Source: Fidelibacterota bacterium (lineage in GTDB: Bacteria; Fidelibacterota; Fidelibacteria; Fidelibacterales; Fidelibacteraceae). From it: 10,357 nt of DNA. Of the stretch, positions 6,684 to 10,357 are shown piece by piece. The notes beneath the pieces were generated by a model. The model was not told the origin of the DNA and searched no databases. It saw nothing but the letters and a program-made list of their open reading frames with translations. Made by a program: the position numbers and the translations under genes. The stretch is from the NCBI GenBank assembly GCA_030620575.1, contig JAUXEL010000052.1, positions 1 to 10,357 of the forward strand. The letters run 5' to 3'. Position 1 is the stretch's first letter. Every line of letters starts with the position of its first letter.

Positions 6684-7442
6684 ATGAAACACATTCCCAA
6701 AAAATCACTGGGACAACATTTTCTGACTGATCCTAATATTATCCGGAAGATCATAGGTCATATTTCACCGAAAGAAACAGATGTGATCCTGGAAATCGGA
6801 CCCGGACACGGTGCGCTTACCCAATATCTTTTGAATAGTGGCTGCAGTTTAACGGGTCTGGAACTTGATACCGATCTGGCGAACAAATGGAAGGCAAAAG
6901 AAGCTGCTTATCCGCGATTTCGTTGTATAGAAGGTAATGCAATCAGTTTGGACTGGACACCCTATCTACCATGTGATAAAGTTGTGGGCAATATCCCTTA
7001 TAATATTTCAAGACCCTTGATGTACAAGCTTTTTGAGTATCGAAAAGAGATCGGTGAAACCGTGTTCATGGTTCAAAAAGAATTCGCAGAAAAACTCGCC
7101 GCACAAGCGGGAGAGGACGCCTATGGTATCCTTGCGGTACTGTCCCGGAGCTTTGCCGATGTTGAACATTTATTTTCTATTCCGCCAACAGTCTTCTATC
7201 CACAGCCCAAAGTGATATCAGCTTGCATAAAACTTATATTCAAAGATATACAGATCGATGATACACTGTTTATTGAAATGGTTCAGGCAGCTTTCAATCA
7301 ACGACGCAAGACCTTACGAAATAGTTTAAAGAAATTCTATACCCTTGAACTTAAAGATAAATTTCCATGGGAAAAAAGAGCAGATGGGATTGCGCCGGAA
7401 GAGTATATAAAATTAGTTGAAATGTTGAAAGTTGAAAGTTGA
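6684..7442 (+). CDS. rsmA: 16S rRNA (adenine1518-N6/adenine1519-N6)-dimethyltransferase
   Basis: A 252-residue SAM-dependent methyltransferase (KsgA) that dimethylates two adjacent adenosines in the 3' hairpin of 16S rRNA during late 30S assembly. It carries the family N-terminus KKSLGQHFL at 6-14, the SAM-binding loop EIGPGHG at 37-43, the acidic ribose-binding site LELD at 59-62 (E60), the catalytic NIPY at 103-106, and FNQRRKTLRN at 204-213 in the C-terminal domain. It is slightly shorter than the E. coli enzyme (273), and the last residues are encoded by a GTTGAAA heptamer array that runs over the TGA stop, so the end may have been reshaped by the repeat. No clear ribosome-binding site precedes the ATG; the family N-terminus supports the start. 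It is the last gene of the housekeeping run. Confidence 0.97.
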   Translation: MKHIPKKSLGQHFLTDPNIIRKIIGHISPKETDVILEIGPGHGALTQYLLNSGCSLTGLELDTDLANKWKAKEAAYPRFRCIEGNAISLDWTPYLPCDKVVGNIPYNISRPLMYKLFEYRKEIGETVFMVQKEFAEKLAAQAGEDAYGILAVLSRSFADVEHLFSIPPTVFYPQPKVISACIKLIFKDIQIDDTLFIEMVQAAFNQRRKTLRNSLKKFYTLELKDKFPWEKRADGIAPEEYIKLVEMLKVES

Positions 7443-7449
7443 AGGTTGA
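7424..7449. repeat. Heptamer array (GTTGAAA) over the rsmA stop codon
   Basis: GTTGAAA, GTTGAAA, GTTGAAG and a partial GTTGA follow one another with period seven, preceded by an eight-base variant at 7416. The TGA stop of rsmA (7440-7442) lies inside the third unit. Confidence 0.8.
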
Positions 7450-7583
7450 TCCGTCTTCGTCCCGAACCCCGAAGCCTCGGGGCCGGACAAGAAAGACCTT
7501 CCGGCTGCGAATTGTCAAAGATAATTACTCGACCAGCCAGCATTCCATCTGACGATGGAGCAAGCTGGCAGGTCTTTCAAAAT
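7450..7583. repeat. Composite of two hairpin repeats between rsmA and the terminator
   Basis: The first hairpin (7459-7488) has outer GTCC / GGAC and inner arms CCCCGA / TCGGGG (7467-7482). It is of the same type as the small hairpin at 119-132. The second (7531-7574) has 11-base arms GACCAGCCAGC / GCTGGCAGGTC with one mismatch, and a perfect inner stem TCCATC-TGAC-GATGGA (7544-7559). Neither encodes a protein. They look like interspersed palindromic repeats inserted between the gene and its terminator. Confidence 0.8.
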
Positions 7584-7614
7584 AAAAAAGGGCTCAAGAT
7601 CTTGAGCCCTTTTT
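7584..7614. terminator. Bidirectional intrinsic terminator between rsmA and the GltS-like gene
   Basis: A perfect 10-base inverted repeat, GGGCTCAAGA / TCTTGAGCCC (7590-7609), is flanked by six A on the left and five T on the right. The RNA from either strand has a GC-based stem followed by a U-run. It can therefore end both the plus-strand rsmA transcript and the minus-strand carrier transcript. It is the only canonical terminator I could find in the window. Confidence 0.93.
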
Positions 7615-7630
7615 ATAATAATTTGTACTA

Positions 7631-7665
7631 CGAGTTACGCGTTGCGCGTTACACGTTACGAATTA
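7631..7665. repeat. Heptamer array (CGCGTTA) abutting the GltS-like stop codon
   Basis: Five 7-base units are read: CGAGTTA, CGCGTTG, CGCGTTA, CACGTTA, CGAATTA. The last includes the reverse-strand TAA stop of the carrier gene (7663-7665). Confidence 0.75.
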
Positions 7666-9087
7666 ATCTGATTTTTTCTTTAGCCAAATCTGTTGTTTTT
7701 TAAATGCGTGGCGTGGTGCCTTAATAACAAAATAAATAGTACAACCGATCAGGTACAGGACACTTAAGCCGAAGAACATCCAGAACCATATCCAGTCTCC
7801 TGTTAAAAAGGTTTTCACCGGCCAGGCCATAAAAAGGATCAGGGGAATGGCAAATAAGAAAACGATCCCGGCACCGAAAGTATAATCTTCGACCACCGGT
7901 GTTTCAAAATCAGGGTCGACCACCCGTATAAGCGCGAGTGCGGTGGAAAGTGTACCGGTGGATACACCAAAGATCATTAAGGTCCGGAAAAAACGGTGTG
8001 TTTTGAAAAGTCGTGATCCGATAAAAATAACAGCCCAGGTAGATATTACACCACCGACAATACTGACGATTAGAATCGGGAGCCAGTAACTGGCTACTAC
8101 TGCAATAGAAATAGCTGCAATAGCCGCGGCAACCATATAGTCAACCAAAAATCCGGAAACACGATTCATAGCCATGTTATTTACAATATGATCTGCTTTC
8201 ACTGCAATTAAAATTCTGCGCACCAGCATGCCGGTAAAGGCAGCAAAAATGAAGCTAATACCCCATAGACTATCTCCCAGTTGCACACCCGCGTCACCCG
8301 CGAATGATAGCAACTTTGTGAGTCCCAGCAACAAAAGATAAGACAGAAAATAAGTAAAAAGCACTAAACCGGTATGAAGGCTCAGGGTATCAATCGCTTC
8401 ACTTTCAGAAGTCAAATATGACCCTACGGGCAGATCCTTCTTTTTTCTGGAGAATATACCGCGGCGGGTTCCCTCTTTACCCATATATTCCAGATCTTCT
8501 TTTGTGATCCAATTATTTCGAGTTGCAAAGTTGATAAGGTAAATACCACCGAAACAACAAATTATAAACCCAATTGCCGCGAACGTCAAGCCCACAGAGC
8601 TCAGTCCCTCGATGGACATCATGCTTCCCCAGTTTGCACCAATGGACATTGCTTGTCCCGGACCCAGCACAAATCCCAGAGGCATAAATACACCAAAACT
8701 GTGGAACAGTTCCGGACGGAATGTATAAATCATAAGAAAAGTTAAAAGTAAACCAATTACAAGCTGGATCGCATATTGATATAAAGTGGCAACGGCCATA
8801 GGGAGCGCGCCGTCATTTTCTTTGCTTTTCTTTTGAGTATGCCTTAAAGTCAGTACTACAAAGGACATACCCAAAAAATGGTAAGCAATGTCTTTCAGCG
8901 AAGCGGTTTCAAACCCTATCAATGGAAAAACATAATTATAAAGTGGCAAGAGTATAAATCCCGCGGTGAGTGCGTTCGGGATTAAATATTTTTGAAAAAA
9001 TTTGACCTTTGAGCGAATAAATGTCGCGATTAATAAAGCAATAGAAATAATACCAAGATTGATGAATACATCCCAATGAAAGTTCAT
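7663..9087 (-). CDS. GltS-type sodium/glutamate symporter family carrier
   Basis: A 474-residue polytopic membrane protein with an inverted-repeat plan typical of the Na+/glutamate symporter (GltS) family. A glycine-rich motif in the first half (LGPGQAMSIGANWG, 141-154) matches the position of the GltS re-entrant loop. A second lies in the other half (GVSTGTLSTALAL, about 374-386). A charged cytoplasmic loop at about 189-235 divides the halves. It is longer than E. coli GltS (401): about 60 extra C-terminal residues carry one more strong hydrophobic segment (about 431-455) and a lysine-rich tail. The substrate is probably an amino acid or other small anion, but glutamate is not proven, so no symbol is given. 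ATG 9087 has a perfect AAGGAGG four bases upstream. The gene is 23 bases downstream of a small same-strand gene and ends at a heptamer array and bidirectional terminator. Confidence 0.85.
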   Translation of the reverse strand: MNFHWDVFINLGIISIALLIATFIRSKVKFFQKYLIPNALTAGFILLPLYNYVFPLIGFETASLKDIAYHFLGMSFVVLTLRHTQKKSKENDGALPMAVATLYQYAIQLVIGLLLTFLMIYTFRPELFHSFGVFMPLGFVLGPGQAMSIGANWGSMMSIEGLSSVGLTFAAIGFIICCFGGIYLINFATRNNWITKEDLEYMGKEGTRRGIFSRKKKDLPVGSYLTSESEAIDTLSLHTGLVLFTYFLSYLLLLGLTKLLSFAGDAGVQLGDSLWGISFIFAAFTGMLVRRILIAVKADHIVNNMAMNRVSGFLVDYMVAAAIAAISIAVVASYWLPILIVSIVGGVISTWAVIFIGSRLFKTHRFFRTLMIFGVSTGTLSTALALIRVVDPDFETPVVEDYTFGAGIVFLFAIPLILFMAWPVKTFLTGDWIWFWMFFGLSVLYLIGCTIYFVIKAPRHAFKKQQIWLKKKSD

Positions 9088-9110
9088 AATCCCTCCTTGT
9101 GTAAAAGGTT

Positions 9111-9365
9111 CTATTTCGACGAATTAATGGGTTTGTTGTAAAATAAATAAAAAGAATCATCGTCTAACGCGAATCCCATTTGATAACGCCAACCTTCAAC
9201 ATTGAGTAATTCATACTCATACTGTAGATCATCGATTTGAATATGATTTACATTTTGTTTTGGTTGTATAGAAACAGCATTACCAATGGATTTTTCATCA
9301 TGAACAATACGTAAGATTTTGTGTCCCCATTCAGAAGACAAATGTTGCTTTTTATTTTCTTTCAA
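9111..9365 (-). CDS. Small unknown protein encoded before the GltS-like carrier
   Basis: 84 residues from a TTG start. I do not recognise the family. The protein is soluble, with no membrane segment or signal peptide. It has a charged N-terminal part and an aromatic-rich C-terminal part (GWRYQMGFALDDDSFYLFY, near residues 57-75) that looks like a beta-rich small domain. I prefer TTG at 9365 because AAGGGG (9376-9371) lies five bases before it; the upstream GTG at 9371 overlaps that site. Only 23 bases separate its stop from the carrier start, so co-transcription is likely. A weak promoter candidate on the minus strand is TTGCTA (9415-9410), 17 bases, TACCTT (9392-9387). It could be a carrier-associated regulator or just a local hypothetical gene; reality of the gene is likely but not certain. 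Confidence 0.6.
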   Translation of the reverse strand: MKENKKQHLSSEWGHKILRIVHDEKSIGNAVSIQPKQNVNHIQIDDLQYEYELLNVEGWRYQMGFALDDDSFYLFYNKPINSSK

Positions 9366-9426
9366 GTACACCCCTTATCGTGAATAAAGGTACATATTTT
9401 ATTAATAGATAGCAATCATTATGTTA

Positions 9427-9490
9427 GGGGAAGCGGGGAAGCAGGGAAGCGAAGAAGCTAAGAGGCAGGGAAGCGAAGAAGCGGGGAAGC
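9427..9490. repeat. Octamer GA-rich tandem array with 24-base higher order
   Basis: Eight consecutive 8-base units: GGGGAAGC, GGGGAAGC, AGGGAAGC, GAAGAAGC, TAAGAGGC, AGGGAAGC, GAAGAAGC, GGGGAAGC. Units 3-4 recur as units 6-7, so a 24-base superunit is visible. It lies upstream of the small minus-strand gene. Confidence 0.9.
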
Positions 9491-9614
9491 AAGAATTTGA
9501 ATTCAGAGGTTAAGTAAAACTTGCGTGGGAACGATTGAGCTGTGCCCGACGGAATCAAACGAAGCTGGAAAAGCGAAGGTTTCTGACTCGTTCGTGAAAC
9601 GCAAGCGATGACCT

Positions 9615-9648
9615 GTCGGCTGGATCCGTCAGTTGACGGACTGCCGAC
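9615..9648. repeat. Nested hairpin sharing a core with the hairpin at 162-193
   Basis: Outer arms GTCGGC / GCCGAC enclose the perfect core TCCGTCA-GT-TGACGGA (9625-9640). The core equals that at 170-185 except for one base in each arm, and the two changes preserve pairing (C-G there, T-A here). Confidence 0.85.
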
Positions 9649-9675
9649 TGGTCGGGAGCAGTTGCTTGTGAGTAC

Positions 9676-9781
9676 TGGGAGAAGAGGAGATAGAGAGAAA
9701 TGGGGGAAAGTAGGGAGTAGGGAAAAATCAGAAGAGAGGGGGAGAGAGAGAAACGGAGTAAGGGAGAAAAAGCGAGAGAAA
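9676..9781. repeat. Polypurine tract
   Basis: About 105 bases of the plus strand contain only around nine pyrimidines, in irregular GGGA / GAGA runs. It is not an exact tandem array. Such purine-pyrimidine asymmetric DNA can form triplex (H-DNA) and is prone to slippage. Confidence 0.8.
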
Positions 9782-9785
9782 GCCT

Positions 9786-9811
9786 GTCATCCTGAACGGA
9801 GTGAAGAATCT
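9786..9811. repeat. 26-base interspersed repeat, copy 1
   Basis: Begins GTCATCCTGAAC and ends GAATCT. The first 12 bases are identical to copy 2 at 9877. Similar sequences are common dispersed repeats in environmental genomes and are often mistranslated as a CHPERSEES-like peptide in predicted proteins. Confidence 0.8.
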
Positions 9812-9876
9812 ATTCATGATACAGAATTATTATAAGAACTCAATTCGCCTGCCCGACGAAGCCTTGGCAAAGTTGG

Positions 9877-9902
9877 GTCATCCTGAACTTGATTCAGGAT
9901 CT
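9877..9902. repeat. 26-base interspersed repeat, copy 2, forming a hairpin
   Basis: Begins GTCATCCTGAAC and ends GGATCT. Bases 9880-9900 form a perfect stem ATCCTGAA / TTCAGGAT around the loop CTTGA. Copy 1 lacks this pairing because its middle differs. Confidence 0.8.
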
Positions 9903-10003
9903 CTGTGAAAGTAAGATGTAAAATAGAATTGCGTATAAAATGTTTTTTGAAAATATAAAAAAAATTATTAAATTATGTTAAATAATAAAATGAATAGGTA
10001 ATA

Positions 10004-10357
10004 ATGAATAATAGTCAATTAGAGTTAGTAAAAGAACTGAAGGAAATTCATCCTGATAAAGAATACTATGCAATTACTCTATTAGGAACTCAAGAGGGGA
10101 AATTAAAATCGGCGATATTTACACATTGGGTTGGATGGAAGAATAAACGAGAAATAAGAGAAGCTTCAATTGTTAGAGCTAAACACATGACTGATGTATG
10201 GGAAACTTTAGGAGAAAGCTACATTATTGTTAATGATCTCAAAGGATTTCTTTATTTTACTAGATTAGGTGGGAATGCTTTAGTAGTAAAAGAAATTGGA
10301 GATAATTATTTCTCATTTTTAATTCAACCTCACGAAGTAGCTAATGATGGTTTTCTA
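10004..10357 (+). CDS. Unknown AT-rich gene, 3' end outside the window
   Basis: An open frame from ATG 10004 runs 118 codons to the last base with no stop. The start has TAGGT five bases upstream. The visible protein starts MNNSQLELVKELKEIHPDKE, is soluble and mixed in character, with aromatic residues (HWVGWK, near 41-46) and a stretch of beta-type pattern (about 71-107). I do not recognise a family and see no catalytic motif. GC is about 31% by my count, against roughly 42% in metG, and it follows a repeat-dense spacer, so recent acquisition or an accessory gene is plausible. A promoter candidate is TTGAAA (9947-9952), 16 bases, TAAATT (9969-9974), but the region is so AT-rich that this is weak. 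Confidence 0.72.
   Translation, partial: MNNSQLELVKELKEIHPDKEYYAITLLGTQEGKLKSAIFTHWVGWKNKREIREASIVRAKHMTDVWETLGESYIIVNDLKGFLYFTRLGGNALVVKEIGDNYFSFLIQPHEVANDGFL

Larger units (their letters stand above)
9366..10003. other. Gene-free, repeat-dense intergenic region
   Basis: Over 630 bases without a credible gene. In order it holds a possible minus-strand promoter for the small gene (9387-9415), an octamer GA array (9427-9490), unassigned sequence with minor stems (9500-9610), a double-stem hairpin (9615-9648), a long polypurine tract (9676-9781), two copies of a 26-base repeat family (9786-9811 and 9877-9902), a small CCCGAC / GTTGGG stem (9852-9877), and an AT-rich leader (about 9905-10003). 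The plus-strand open frame at 9608-9835 consists of these repeats and is not a gene. Confidence 0.8.

Noticed and set aside
9372..9420. Bacteroidetes-type promoter (TTG and TAnnTTTG) before the small minus-strand gene
   Set aside because: A partial match exists, but strong Shine-Dalgarno sites in this genome argue against Bacteroidia-type signals, and AT-rich DNA gives such matches by chance.
9608..9835. 75-residue plus-strand open frame
   Set aside because: It is made of a hairpin, the polypurine tract and the 26-base repeat; composition is Arg/Glu/Gly low complexity and there is no ribosome-binding site.
1..10357. tRNA, rRNA genes, insertion sequences, integrase or defence systems
   Set aside because: No cloverleaf, rRNA segment, transposase or integrase coding sequence, or recognisable defence gene was seen in any frame.

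Overview
The window carries nine genes in a bacterial genome of moderate-to-low GC. I estimate about 42% GC in one sampled stretch of metG and 31% in the last, partial gene. Several genes have strong Shine-Dalgarno sites, for example AAGGAGG before the GltS-like gene and AGGGAGG before the FMN-binding gene. The spacers are full of short interspersed hairpins and short tandem repeats. A signal-peptide-bearing CapA-like protein, an RnfG/NqrC-type FMN-binding protein and a GltS-type carrier fit a Gram-negative, possibly anaerobic or marine/sediment organism. The repeat style resembles what I recall from FCB-group and neighbouring candidate phyla (Marinimicrobia, Calditrichota, Ignavibacteria). 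The strong SD sites argue against typical Bacteroidia. This placement is inference; no marker here fixes the phylum.

Layout. Bases 1-262 hold no gene: a 15-unit heptamer array, then a composite of hairpins and short repeats. Bases 263-3000 (minus strand) form a probable operon transcribed capA-like, DUF819 membrane protein, FMN-binding protein. A short divergent control region (3001-3262) follows; it contains a candidate sigma70-type promoter for capA with a palindrome over its -10. Bases 3263-7442 (plus strand) are housekeeping: adk, metG, tatD and rsmA/ksgA, the last three in an order common in many bacteria. A repeat composite and a perfect bidirectional terminator (7584-7614) separate rsmA from the convergent GltS-like carrier (7663-9087, minus), which is preceded by a small unknown gene (9111-9365, minus). 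Bases 9366-10003 are gene-free and repeat-rich. At 10004 an AT-rich unknown gene starts and runs off the end.

How the genes work together. The plus-strand block covers nucleotide balance (Adk), charging of tRNA-Met (MetRS), a TatD-type nuclease and 16S rRNA maturation (RsmA). The minus-strand operon combines an exported metallophosphatase-like protein, a polytopic membrane protein related by my recollection to the CPA/AT carrier group, and a membrane-anchored extracytoplasmic flavin carrier. That combination is the nearest thing in the window to an undescribed functional unit. The other non-routine signal is in the non-coding DNA: period-7 arrays with different unit sequences, three of them at or over stop codons, and two hairpins at opposite ends of the window whose shared core differs only by a compensatory base-pair change. 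Most of the window is ordinary chromosomal sequence.
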